From the NCBI GenBank assembly GCA_021780495.1, contig JAJXYO010000040.1, forward strand, positions 1 through 57,389: a stretch of DNA of 57,389 bases, given 5' to 3'. Positions 43,491 to 52,006 of the stretch are shown in pieces. Under the pieces are notes generated by a model that was not told the origin of the DNA, made no database searches, and saw nothing but the letters and a program-made list of their open reading frames with translations. The number at the start of each line of letters is the position of its first letter. Position 1 is the first letter of the stretch. Made by a program: the position numbers and the translations under genes. This DNA is from Deltaproteobacteria bacterium. Its GTDB lineage: Bacteria > Desulfobacterota > Desulfuromonadia > Geobacterales > Pseudopelobacteraceae.

Positions 43491-44621
43491 TCAGCCCGAT
43501 GTTTTACGGAATCTGCCGATGGCAATCGACAACACTGTAATCCCGATCACGGTCAGGGCGAGCAGTTGCTCCCACAGGGCCGCCAGACCCACCCCCTTCA
43601 TAAAGATGCCCCGGATGACCACCATGTAGTAGCGTAGCGGATTGAGCAGGGTCAACCACTGCACCGGCCCGGGCATATTCTCGATCGGAAAGGCAAATCC
43701 GGACAGCAGCATGGCCGGGAAGATGATGAAGAAGGCGGTCATCATGGCCTGCTGCTGGGTCTGGCTGATGGTGGAGATCAACAGCCCGATCCCCAGGGAA
43801 CTCATCAGGAAGAGTGTCGTGGCCAGAAACAGCAGCCACAGGCTGCCCCGCACCGGTACGTCGAACACCAGCGTGCCCACAACGCTGATCAGGGCCACGT
43901 CGATGTAGCCGATCAGCACGAAGGGCAGCGTCTTGCCCAGGATGAACTCCCGCTTGCGAATCGGGGTGACGATGACCTGCTCGATGGTGCCAATCTCCTT
44001 TTCGCGCACGATGGCCAGCGAGGAGAGCAGCATGGTGATGACGAACAGGATGTTGGTGATGACCGCCGGGACGTAGAAGGGGGGGCTCTCCAGGTTGTCG
44101 TTGAACCAGGCCCGCGTGACCAGGCGCACCTGGCCGGCATGCGGGATCGAACCAAACTGGCGGGTGGCATATTCGCGCTGCAGTCGGGTGTTGTAGGCGG
44201 TTGCCAGGCGCGCCAGATAGCCCATGATGATCCCGGCGGTGTTGGAATCGCTGCCGTCCAGCAGCAGCTGCAGCCGGGCGGCTTCCCCCCGGTGCAGCTG
44301 CGCGCCGAAGCCGTGCTCGATGTTCAGCACCACCCGCACCGTCCCGCGATCCAGCAGGCGGCGTATGTCAGCTTCATTGTCGATGTGTTCCGTAATAGTA
44401 AAGTAGCCCGAGGAGGACAAGACCGCTACAAGATCCCGGCTCTCGCTGCTGTTGTCCCGGTCGAGGATTGCGGTGGGGATGTTTTTCACGTCCATGTTGA
44501 CGGCATAGCCGAAGATCACGGTCTGCAGGGCCGGAATGACAAACAGCACGATCCGCATGCGCGGGTCGCGGAAGACCTGGATGAACTCCTTGATCAGCAT
44601 GGCTTTCAAGCGATCGAACAT
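43491..44621 (-). CDS. ABC-2 exporter permease (YhhJ/YbhR-like), distal
   Basis: 376 residues. N-terminal helix (about 22-42) after a basic start with AMLIKEFIQVFRDPRMR, a periplasmic domain of about 130 residues, then five helices. REKEIGTIEQVIVTPIRKREFILGK is the coupling signature of the YhhJ/YbhR subfamily. It works with the second permease gene and the double-ATPase as a drug/envelope exporter resembling YbhFSR or YhiI-YhhJ systems. A palindromic repeat separates it from the upstream permease gene. Confidence 0.9.
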   Translation of the reverse strand: MFDRLKAMLIKEFIQVFRDPRMRIVLFVIPALQTVIFGYAVNMDVKNIPTAILDRDNSSESRDLVAVLSSSGYFTITEHIDNEADIRRLLDRGTVRVVLNIEHGFGAQLHRGEAARLQLLLDGSDSNTAGIIMGYLARLATAYNTRLQREYATRQFGSIPHAGQVRLVTRAWFNDNLESPPFYVPAVITNILFVITMLLSSLAIVREKEIGTIEQVIVTPIRKREFILGKTLPFVLIGYIDVALISVVGTLVFDVPVRGSLWLLFLATTLFLMSSLGIGLLISTISQTQQQAMMTAFFIIFPAMLLSGFAFPIENMPGPVQWLTLLNPLRYYMVVIRGIFMKGVGLAALWEQLLALTVIGITVLSIAIGRFRKTSG

Positions 44622-44640
44622 AAGCTGCCTCTGTAGTGAA

Positions 44641-44729
44641 GTCCCCCTTTACAAAAGGGGGATTTAGGGGGATTTGACTGCGTAAAAAAAGAGGCAAATC
44701 CCCCCTTCCCCCCTTTTTCAAGGGGGGAT
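44641..44729. repeat. Palindromic repeat family A, intergenic copy
   Basis: Same arrangement as 7461-7553: GTCCCCCTTTACAAAAGGGG and a facing hairpin. It fills the gap between the two permease genes, beginning right at the stop of the upstream one. Confidence 0.8.
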
Positions 44730-44731
44730 AA

Positions 44732-45865
44732 CTAAAGAATTTTCTTCCTGAATTTCCTGATCGCCACCGTCATGACGATCACCGCAAACACCACCAGGAA
44801 CAGTGCCTCGGGCCAGAGTACCGCCAGCCCCACGTCCTTGAGATAGATGCCCCGCAGGATGGTCACGAAGTAGCGGGCCGTGACGATGCGCGTCACGGTC
44901 TGGATCGGCAGCGGCATGTTCTCGATCGGGAAGATGAAGCCGGACAGCAGGAAGGCCGGCAGCACGGTGGTCACGATGGCCAGCTGGCTGGCCAGCAGCT
45001 GGCTTTTGGTGATGATGCTCAGCAGCATGCCGAAGGAGAGCGCACTGAAGAGGAAGACTAGCGCCAGGGGCGCCAGCAGCCACAGGCTGCCCCTGAGCGG
45101 CACATCGAAGACGTACTCCCCCACCCCGATGCAGAGGCACAGGTCCAGCACCCCGATGGCAAAATAGGGCGCCAGCTTGCCCAGGATCAGTTCCCCGCCG
45201 CTGAGCGGGGTGGCCACCAGCTGTTCCATGGTGCCGGTCTCCCACTCGCGGGCCATGGAGAGCGAGGTCAGGATGGCCGCCATGATCATCATCACCACCG
45301 CGATCAGGCCGGGAAAGATGAAGTTGCGCGATTCCATGTCGGTATTGAACCAGACCCGCGGACGCAGCTCCAGGGAGGGGATGCGCGTTGCGAGCCCAGC
45401 GCGGCGCAGCTGCGTCATGGTTACCTGGCGCGAGTAGCCCTGGGCCGTGGCCTCGGCGTATCCCAGGGCGATGGTGGCCGTGTTGGGGTCACTGCCGTCC
45501 AGGATCGTCTGGACCGGGGCGTCTGAACCCTGCGACAGCAGGCGGTCGAAGGCGGGCGGAATCACCAGGGCGATCAGCGCTTCACGGCGGTCGATGGCCT
45601 GCTCGATCTCCCGGTAGCTGCCGGCCCTGACCCGCAGGTCGAAGTAGCGTGAGCCGGCAAAACGGCTGATGAACTCGCGGCTCGCGGCGGTGCGGGCCTG
45701 GTCCCAGACCGCCAGCGGCACCCGGTCCACATCCAGAGTCAGGGCATAGCCGAACAGGAACAAGAGCATCATCGGCATGCCGATCCCCATCATCAGCGAG
45801 CGGGGGTCACGCAGGACGTGCAGGAACTCCTTTTTGGCAACGGCTTTCAGGCGGCGGATATTCAT
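44732..45865 (-). CDS. ABC-2 exporter permease (YbhS-like), proximal
   Basis: 377 residues from ATG 45865 (a longer frame overlaps the preceding gene). It begins MNIRRLKAVAKKEFLHVLRDPRSL, typical of the subfamily; one helix, a periplasmic domain, then five helices with AREWETGTMEQLVATPLSGGELILGK as the coupling signature. Paralogue of the permease at 43491, probably forming a heterodimer with it. It starts 7 bases after the stop of the TMTC-like gene. Confidence 0.9.
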   Translation of the reverse strand: MNIRRLKAVAKKEFLHVLRDPRSLMMGIGMPMMLLFLFGYALTLDVDRVPLAVWDQARTAASREFISRFAGSRYFDLRVRAGSYREIEQAIDRREALIALVIPPAFDRLLSQGSDAPVQTILDGSDPNTATIALGYAEATAQGYSRQVTMTQLRRAGLATRIPSLELRPRVWFNTDMESRNFIFPGLIAVVMMIMAAILTSLSMAREWETGTMEQLVATPLSGGELILGKLAPYFAIGVLDLCLCIGVGEYVFDVPLRGSLWLLAPLALVFLFSALSFGMLLSIITKSQLLASQLAIVTTVLPAFLLSGFIFPIENMPLPIQTVTRIVTARYFVTILRGIYLKDVGLAVLWPEALFLVVFAVIVMTVAIRKFRKKIL

Positions 45866-45872
45866 AATAAGT

Positions 45873-47777
45873 TCACTTGTCGGGCAACAGATGTTTAAAG
45901 CTTGGATCATTTCTCACAGCAGCCAGACAATCCATGTCTTCCAGCTGTTGCCAATCAGCAAAGCCATGCTGCACGGCTCCGTTCAGCAATGCGATTGAGC
46001 GCGGGAGATCATTTTTTGTCCCGGCCACACAGGCTTCAACGATGTATGCCTCAGGAAGATTCGGATCCGCTACCAGGCCCCTTTCGGCATAGACAGCGGC
46101 TTTTTGCAGGTCACCCCTGATCAGGTAGACCTTGGCAAGGGCCGTCAGCCCTTCGGCTGATTTATCTGAAGTCTTCAGATAGTTGAGCAGCTGTTTTTCC
46201 GCCTCATCAAGGTTACCCTTCATGCCGTAATAAAGTCCCAGTAACAGTTTCCCCTCGGTCGTGCGGCTCTTCAGTATCCCACCCCAGATAAAGGTATAAG
46301 CCTTATCCGGTTCGCCTCGTTCCAGGTAGATCCGCGCAATGGCAAAGGCGTCGTTTGCATCCAGATAGCCATATTTGCTGGCAATATCACAACAGCGCAA
46401 GGCCTCTTCGAGATTGCCTTCCGCGTGGTATCCCGCAGCAAGGCCTATCCAGGGGATATACTGGTTCGGTGACTTGGCGACGGCATCGCTGAACAGTGTA
46501 ACTGTCGAACGCCAAACCAGGCTGCGCTGATAGCTTGCTATGGCGAGAACTGCGATGATCCCGGTCATGCCAGTGGCAACAGCAGATTTTGCAATCCCGG
46601 AACGTGTACGAACCTGCAGCGCCGTGACAGCATAGGCACAGAGTCCGGCCACACCGAGCATGGGAAAATAGAGATAGCGGTCATTCATCTTTGTTACGAG
46701 CGGAATGAGCTGTAAGACCGGCAATAATCCCAGAAAAAACAGGCCGTACCAGAAAAGGACCCTGGGGGCTTTGCGCTGCAGAAAAACGGCGGTTATCGCA
46801 AGCATGATCGCTATCACCGCCGAAACAGTGAACCTCATATCTACGGCACTGCTCCAGGGTACGGTGTAAATAAGCGACAATTGCGCCGGGTCCGGCCAAA
46901 CGATCATCCTCAGGTAATCTGCCAGCACAGGGAACATGGTCAACGGCCATACGCGTATAAAATCAGGCGGGTAGGCTGTTCGGCCGCCAACTGTTCCAGG
47001 GGTCTGAATCATGATGGTGGCGATACCAATGACCAGAGAGATTAATAGATAGGGAAGTTTATCTGCATGAGACCTCAGGCGCCGCGGTTCTGAGCAGTAC
47101 AGACCATCATAGAGCATGAGGGCCAAGGGGAATATTACGGCGATAGATTTCGAAAGTGCTGCCAGGAGATAGATGCTAATTGAGGCAGCATACCAGAGTT
47201 TTCTGTTTCGTCCCTCCGGTTCCCGATAATTCAGATAACAATGGAACGCCAACAGGAAAAACATCATGGCCAGTACGGATTTTCTTTGGGATACCCATAG
47301 GACGCTTTCTATCTGGACCGGATGGGCCAGGAAGATCGCCCCGCCCATAATCGCCCCCCAGCGCGCCGATCCGAGGCGGAGCAGCAGGAGATACAGCAAC
47401 AGCGCCGAGAGCAGGTGCAGCCAGACATTCGTCAGCAGGAAACCGAGTGGCCGCAGGCCCCAGAGCTGGTAATCAAGCATGTACGATACGATCTGCAGCG
47501 GGGCATAATTGCCGACATATGTATGGGTAAATGCGGCCTGAATATTGTCCCAGTTCAATCCGCGAATGTCGACGTTGGCGGTTACATATTCAGGATCGTC
47601 CCATTTAACCAGAAATGAATGTGTGGGGATATCTGCAAAAATTGCACCTGCAAGAAGCAGAAGAAGCACCAGTGCTGGCAAGTGCGGCAAAAGGATCGCC
47701 ATCATCCTTCGCAGGCACCATGTACGGGCTGAGGAAATGTTGCCCGAATGGTTTTGACGGATGTCTTCAATGTTCAT
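45873..47777 (-). CDS. TMTC-like multi-pass membrane protein with TPR repeats
   Basis: 634 residues from ATG 47777, overlapping the stop of the ATPase gene. The N-terminal about 430 residues hold some 11-12 membrane helices with a GT-C-like acidic first loop (FLVKWDDPEYVTANVDIRGL) and HPVQIESVLWVSQRKSVLAM. The C-terminal about 200 residues are TPR units (AEGNLEEALRCCDIASKYGY, LIRGDLQKAAVYAERGLVADPNLPEAY). This is the architecture of TMTC proteins, in eukaryotes O-mannosyltransferases; bacterial relatives are uncharacterised. It is embedded in the exporter operon between the ATPase and permease genes, so a shared role is plausible. Confidence 0.8.
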   Translation of the reverse strand: MNIEDIRQNHSGNISSARTWCLRRMMAILLPHLPALVLLLLLAGAIFADIPTHSFLVKWDDPEYVTANVDIRGLNWDNIQAAFTHTYVGNYAPLQIVSYMLDYQLWGLRPLGFLLTNVWLHLLSALLLYLLLLRLGSARWGAIMGGAIFLAHPVQIESVLWVSQRKSVLAMMFFLLAFHCYLNYREPEGRNRKLWYAASISIYLLAALSKSIAVIFPLALMLYDGLYCSEPRRLRSHADKLPYLLISLVIGIATIMIQTPGTVGGRTAYPPDFIRVWPLTMFPVLADYLRMIVWPDPAQLSLIYTVPWSSAVDMRFTVSAVIAIMLAITAVFLQRKAPRVLFWYGLFFLGLLPVLQLIPLVTKMNDRYLYFPMLGVAGLCAYAVTALQVRTRSGIAKSAVATGMTGIIAVLAIASYQRSLVWRSTVTLFSDAVAKSPNQYIPWIGLAAGYHAEGNLEEALRCCDIASKYGYLDANDAFAIARIYLERGEPDKAYTFIWGGILKSRTTEGKLLLGLYYGMKGNLDEAEKQLLNYLKTSDKSAEGLTALAKVYLIRGDLQKAAVYAERGLVADPNLPEAYIVEACVAGTKNDLPRSIALLNGAVQHGFADWQQLEDMDCLAAVRNDPSFKHLLPDK

Positions 47778-49284
47778 TGCGGTCATGCTCCTCGATCAAC
47801 CCGATGAATACATCCTCCAGGCTGGGCAGCACACCACCCGCCGCCCGCTCCTGCTTCAGTTCCAGCGGCGTGCCCACCGCCACCAGCTCGCCGCGATAGA
47901 TCAGCGCCAGCCGGTCGCAGTACTCGGCCTCATCCATGTAGTGGGTGGTGACGAAGACGGTCACGCCGCTGGCGGCCATGCTGCGGATCAGCTCCCAGAA
48001 GGTGCGGCGCGACAGGGGATCGACGCCGGAGGTCGGCTCGTCCAGGAAGACGATGGCCGGTTCGTGCAGGATGGCGCACCCCAGGGCCAGGCGCTGACGC
48101 CAGCCGCCGGACAGCTCGCCCGCCAGGGAGCTGCGGCGTTCCGTCAGTCCGGCCATGCGGATCACCCACGCGGCCCGTTCCTTCAGCCGTGGGGCCGGGA
48201 TACGGTAGACCCCGCCGTAGAAGGCGATGTTTTCCTCCACGGTCAGATCCTCGTAGAGCGAAAAGCGCTGGCTCATGTAACCGATGTTCTCCTTGATCCG
48301 TTCCGGCTGGCTGGCGATTGCAAAACCGGCCACCGTGCCGTTGCCCGAGCTGGGCGCCAGGATGCCGCACAGCATGCGGATGGTGGTGGACTTGCCGGCG
48401 CCGTTGGGACCGAGAAAGCCGAAGATCTGCCCCTTGGGCACGGTCAGGGAGATAGCGTCGACCGCAATGAAGGCGTCGAAGCGTTTGGTAAGGTGGTCGA
48501 GAACAACGGCGGGTGGTTCGACTCCGCTCATCAACCGAGATCTGATTCCGATTTCATGTTCCCTGAGCGGCGTCGAAGGGCCGATCCTGCCGATCACCAG
48601 CTCCTCCAGCGGCACCGTGCCGTTCCCGGTCAGCGCGGCCGGGGTGTCGCAGGCGATCAACCGGCCACCATGGATCAGGCCGACCCGGTCGCAGCGGCCG
48701 GCCTCGTCCAGATAGGCGGTCGCCACCACGATCGTGACCCCCTCGCTATGCAGTTCCCGCAGGATGCGCCAGAAATCGCGGCGCGAGACCGGATCGACGC
48801 CGTTGGTCGGCTCGTCCAGCAGCAGCAGGCGCGGCTTGTGGATCAGGGCACAACAGAGTCCCAGCTTCTGTTTCATGCCACCCGAGAGCCGGCCGGCCTG
48901 GCGTTTGGTAAAATCGGTCAGGCCGCTGAAAGACAACAGCCGCTCGCTCCGTTCGCGCCGCTCCCGGCCGGTGACGCCGAAGATATCGGCGTAGAACGCG
49001 ATATTCTCGGCCACGGTCAGGTCGGGGTACAGCCCGAAACGCTGGCTCATGTAGCCGATCTCCCCCTTGACCTGTTCGGCGGCTGCCGGAAAGCGCTGCC
49101 CCAGCACACTCACCTCTCCGCTGCTCGGGTCGAGGATCCCGGCCAGCATGCGCAGGGTAGTGGTCTTGCCGGCCCCGTCCGAACCGATCAACCCGAACAG
49201 TTCCCCCTCGGGGATGCTCAGGGAAAGGGCATCCACAGCGATCAGGCTGTCGAAACTGCGGGTGAGGTTGCTGGTGGATATCAT
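47767..49284 (-). CDS. ABC transporter with two fused ATPase domains (YbhF-like)
   Basis: 505 residues: NBD1 (about 1-220: GSDGAGKTT, LSGGMKQK, LLLLDEPTNGVD) and NBD2 (about 255-490: GPNGAGKST, LSGGWRQR, IVFLDEPTSGVD). NBD1 has Asp in the Walker A loop where NBD2 has Asn. It powers the two ABC-2 permeases. The linker (about residues 235-260, containing STPLREHEIGIRSRLMSGVE) is encoded by an in-frame palindrome of the same family as the one in macB. Its end overlaps the TMTC-like gene. Confidence 0.92.
   Translation of the reverse strand: MISTSNLTRSFDSLIAVDALSLSIPEGELFGLIGSDGAGKTTTLRMLAGILDPSSGEVSVLGQRFPAAAEQVKGEIGYMSQRFGLYPDLTVAENIAFYADIFGVTGRERRERSERLLSFSGLTDFTKRQAGRLSGGMKQKLGLCCALIHKPRLLLLDEPTNGVDPVSRRDFWRILRELHSEGVTIVVATAYLDEAGRCDRVGLIHGGRLIACDTPAALTGNGTVPLEELVIGRIGPSTPLREHEIGIRSRLMSGVEPPAVVLDHLTKRFDAFIAVDAISLTVPKGQIFGFLGPNGAGKSTTIRMLCGILAPSSGNGTVAGFAIASQPERIKENIGYMSQRFSLYEDLTVEENIAFYGGVYRIPAPRLKERAAWVIRMAGLTERRSSLAGELSGGWRQRLALGCAILHEPAIVFLDEPTSGVDPLSRRTFWELIRSMAASGVTVFVTTHYMDEAEYCDRLALIYRGELVAVGTPLELKQERAAGGVLPSLEDVFIGLIEEHDRNEH
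48517..48577. repeat. Palindromic repeat family B inside the ATPase linker
   Basis: TTCGACTCCGCTCA (48517-48530) and TGAGCGGCGTCGAA (48564-48577), complementary at 13 of 14 bases. The left arm is identical to the one in macB at 8792. It is in frame and encodes the inter-domain linker. Confidence 0.8.
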
Positions 49285-49300
49285 GAACAGCCGCCTTTAT

Positions 49301-49440
49301 CCTTCTCCCTGAGGGAGAAGGTGGCCGAAGGCCGGATGAGGGGGGAGCCTTCGTACGAATCAGTTTCTTTAATCAGCAAATTCTGCGGAACCGGCAAAGT
49401 TGCCCCCTCACCCTAACCCTCTCCCTCATGGAGAGGGGAC
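49301..49440. repeat. Palindromic repeat family D between ATPase and adaptor genes
   Basis: CCTTCTCCCTGAGGGAGAAGG-type hairpin at 49301-49321 and a facing one (CCTCTCCCTCATGGAGAGGG) at 49416-49438 bracket a less conserved middle. The second hairpin reaches into the adaptor gene and supplies its last codons and stop. Confidence 0.75.
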
Positions 49441-50412
49441 TATTATCACCGCATCGGCCGGCATGCCCGGCTTCAACACCATATCCGGGTTGGGGACTGT
49501 GATCTTGATCCGGTAGACCAGCCGGACCCGCTCTTTCTCGGTCTGCACGTTCTTGGGGGTGAACTCGGCCTCCTGGGCGATGAAATCCAGACGCCCCTCG
49601 AAGACCTTGCCCTTCAGGCCATCCACCGTTACCCGCGCCCTCTGCCCCAGCCTGATGCGCGGCAACTCGTCTTCGGGCACATAGCCCCGTATCCAGACAT
49701 CCGCCAGGCGGCCTATCGTCACCACCGGTGTCCCCGCGGCGACCTGTTCTCCCGGCTCGATGTTCTTCGAGAGCACGATACCGGCCGATGGGGCCAGCAG
49801 GGTCGTTTCCTGCAGACGCGTCCGGGCCAGGCTTACCATGGCTTCGGCGCCCTTGAGCCGGGCACGGGCCTGTTCACGGGTCTCGATGCGCGCCCCGGCT
49901 TTCACCAGGCGCAGCCGCTCGGCTGCTTCCCGCAGCGCTGCCGCCGACGCATCCCGGGCCGCCACCACCTGCTCAAGGTCGCGCTTGGCGATCACCTCCC
50001 GCTTGTACAGCTGCGCAGATCGCAGGTACTCGTCCCCGGCCCGGACCGACTCCGCTCGAAGCCGCACCACGTTAGCCTCGGCCTGGGCGACCTCCTCGAC
50101 CCGCGATCCGGCCTGAAGTTCGGCCAGGGCTGCCCGGGCCGCTGCAGCATCCGCTTCGCGGCCGGCCAGCTCCTGGCGGGCCTGATCGTTCTCCAGGCGG
50201 GCCACCACCTGACCGGCGGCAACCTTCTGCCCTTCATCCACCAGCCGTTCGCTCACCCGGCCGGGCTGTTTGAAAGAGAGTTCCGTCTCAGTGGTTTCGA
50301 TGGTGCCGGACACCTTGATACCACCGGCCTCGCGCGGTACGTGGCGGATAACCATGACCACGGCGAGAACAGCGATGACGAGCACACCGCCCAGGACAAG
50401 CATTTTACGCAT
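49426..50412 (-). CDS. HlyD-family adaptor (YhiI/YbhG-like)
   Basis: 328 residues from ATG 50412, which has GGAGG at ideal spacing; an ATG five codons earlier overlaps that site. N-terminal anchor helix (about 4-24), lipoyl half, long coiled coil rich in Ala, Arg and Glu (about 75-180), second lipoyl half (LLAPSAGIVLSKNIEPGEQVAAG) and barrel. First gene of the exporter operon. Its C-terminus (VIIVPSP) is set by a palindromic repeat, so the native tail may have been longer. Confidence 0.9.
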   Translation of the reverse strand: MRKMLVLGGVLVIAVLAVVMVIRHVPREAGGIKVSGTIETTETELSFKQPGRVSERLVDEGQKVAAGQVVARLENDQARQELAGREADAAAARAALAELQAGSRVEEVAQAEANVVRLRAESVRAGDEYLRSAQLYKREVIAKRDLEQVVAARDASAAALREAAERLRLVKAGARIETREQARARLKGAEAMVSLARTRLQETTLLAPSAGIVLSKNIEPGEQVAAGTPVVTIGRLADVWIRGYVPEDELPRIRLGQRARVTVDGLKGKVFEGRLDFIAQEAEFTPKNVQTEKERVRLVYRIKITVPNPDMVLKPGMPADAVIIVPSP

Positions 50413-50776
50413 CAGCAGCCTCCACACGGATTCAGGACCTGAATCTCGGGTTTACTCAGGTTCGGTTTTAGAATAGCACATGCTTGCGGGAAAACCGGGG
50501 CATTATCGCGAAATACAGATGTATTAATATAGGACGATTAATATACCTCGCTATACGCCGGATAAGGGCGTATAGTTAAGTAACTGACCTATCACCCGAA
50601 ATTATTTTTTACCGCTGTTTCGAGTCTCTTTTTCCGGTCATCTTCATCCACCTCGCTGCACAATCCTTTGGAACAGTTCTCACATGACCTCACGGTCACC
50701 GGGCAGATGCCGGCAGTACTGCGCCTGCACCCGGTAGTGAGTTGTTGCCGGTAACACAGTCAAAAAAGGAGATCAC
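50413..50776. other. Divergent regulatory region with small inverted repeats
   Basis: 364 bases between the adaptor gene and the DUF3553-like gene. It holds TATTAAT/ATTAATA (50522-50543) and CTATACGCC/GGCGTATAG (50551-50575), either of which may be an operator. No gene seen. Confidence 0.4.
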
Positions 50777-51049
50777 ATGATTATCAAAAGAGGAATCGTC
50801 GTAAGCCATACCGGAGCCGTTGAATGGGGGGCCGGCAAGGTGATGGAGGTAACCCCGCTCAGAGCCACGATCCAGTTCAGTGATGGCATCACCAGGAAGA
50901 TTTCCTGCTCCCACTACACGACCCTTCAACCGGCCGATGCGGCCCTGTTTTTGCTGCCGGCCGGCAGCGATGCGGCGCCCAAAGTCCGGGCCACCGTCAA
51001 GCGGGTCAAAAAAGTGAAACCAGCCGCTGTTGTCGAAATCACGCAGTAA
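50777..51049 (+). CDS. DUF3553-like small protein
   Basis: 90 residues with AAAAGGAG ahead of the ATG. A small beta barrel pattern (GIVVSHTGAVEWGAGKVMEVTPLRATIQFSDGITRKI) resembling DUF3553, also found at the ends of UvrD-type helicases. The Lys/Val-rich tail (VRATVKRVKKVKPAAVV) is positively charged and may bind nucleic acid. Function not known. Confidence 0.65.
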   Translation: MIIKRGIVVSHTGAVEWGAGKVMEVTPLRATIQFSDGITRKISCSHYTTLQPADAALFLLPAGSDAAPKVRATVKRVKKVKPAAVVEITQ

Positions 51050-51071
51050 CGCAGCTCAACGCCAGGGTGCA

Positions 51072-51899
51072 TCAGGCTTCTGACGTGGTAAAAAAGCGCT
51101 GCTGCATTTCCTCCAGCCCCAACGACCGCAGGACCTCCCGGAGACGTTCGGTTGGCCGACGACGCGGCAGATCCTTGTAGCGGGCGATGATCAATTCGTT
51201 TTTCATGGAGTGTTCCCATCCCACCAGCTCGGTCACGCTGACCTGATAACCGTGTGCCTCCAGTTGGAGACAGCGCAGTACATTCGTCACCATACTGCCG
51301 AATTCGCGGGTATGCAGGGGATGGCGCCAGATCTCGCTCAGACCGTTCTGTCCCAAAGCCATCCCCTTGTTCCTGTTGAGTACTGAAGCGACTTCCGCCT
51401 GGCAGCAGGGCACCAGCACCATGAAGCGCGCCTTTTTTTTCAAGGCAAAGCGGATGGCATCGTCGGTGGCCGTGTTGCAGGCGTGCAACGCCGTGACAAT
51501 ATCAATCGTTTCCGGCAGGGCCGCGGTCTCGATGGAGTCCGCCACCGACAGGTTGAGAAAGCGCATCCCCCGGAAGCCGAGCCGGTCCGCCAGCGCCCGG
51601 GATTTCATGACCAGTTCGTCCCTGGTCTCGATACCGTAGATCCGTGCCGTGGGGGCCTGTTCCTTGAAGAACAGGTCGTAGAGGATAAAGCCCAGATAGG
51701 ACTTGCCGGCCCCGTGATCCACCAGGGTGATCTCGGCATGCTCCTGCTGGAGCTCCTTCAGCAGCGGCTCGATGAACTGGAAGAGATGGTTGACCTGCTT
51801 AAGCTTGCGGCGGCTGTCCTGGTTCATCTTGCCGTCGCGGGTCAGGATGTGCAGCTCTTTCAGCAATTCGATGGATTGTCCCGGTTGTACTTCGTGCAT
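51072..51899 (-). CDS. SAM-dependent methyltransferase (Methyltransf_32-like)
   Basis: 275 residues. Class I Rossmann fold with motif I LVDHGAGKSYLGFILYD, acidic strand end GIETRDELV, and the subfamily signatures TALHACNTATDDAI and LVPCCQAE. These cysteines and His recall the group that includes GSTCD and Trm13-like RNA methyltransferases. The basic C-terminus (RYKDLPRRRPTERLREVLRSL) suits RNA binding. RNA methylation is likely but the site is unknown. Confidence 0.82.
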   Translation of the reverse strand: MHEVQPGQSIELLKELHILTRDGKMNQDSRRKLKQVNHLFQFIEPLLKELQQEHAEITLVDHGAGKSYLGFILYDLFFKEQAPTARIYGIETRDELVMKSRALADRLGFRGMRFLNLSVADSIETAALPETIDIVTALHACNTATDDAIRFALKKKARFMVLVPCCQAEVASVLNRNKGMALGQNGLSEIWRHPLHTREFGSMVTNVLRCLQLEAHGYQVSVTELVGWEHSMKNELIIARYKDLPRRRPTERLREVLRSLGLEEMQQRFFTTSEA

Positions 51900-52006
51900 G
51901 CGTCCCTCTCTCTGTTCCCGTATCCCTGTTACTCCTGACTATCCGGCCGAATCCTTCCAGACTGTTTTCTCATATCGACAGCGCTGTCTCCAGAACTACC
52001 CCGCTG

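Noticed and set aside
47761..49416. A 551-codon open frame on the plus strand
   Set aside because: It lies opposite the double-ATPase gene, has no ribosome site, and its product is His/Gln/Gly-rich antisense-type sequence.
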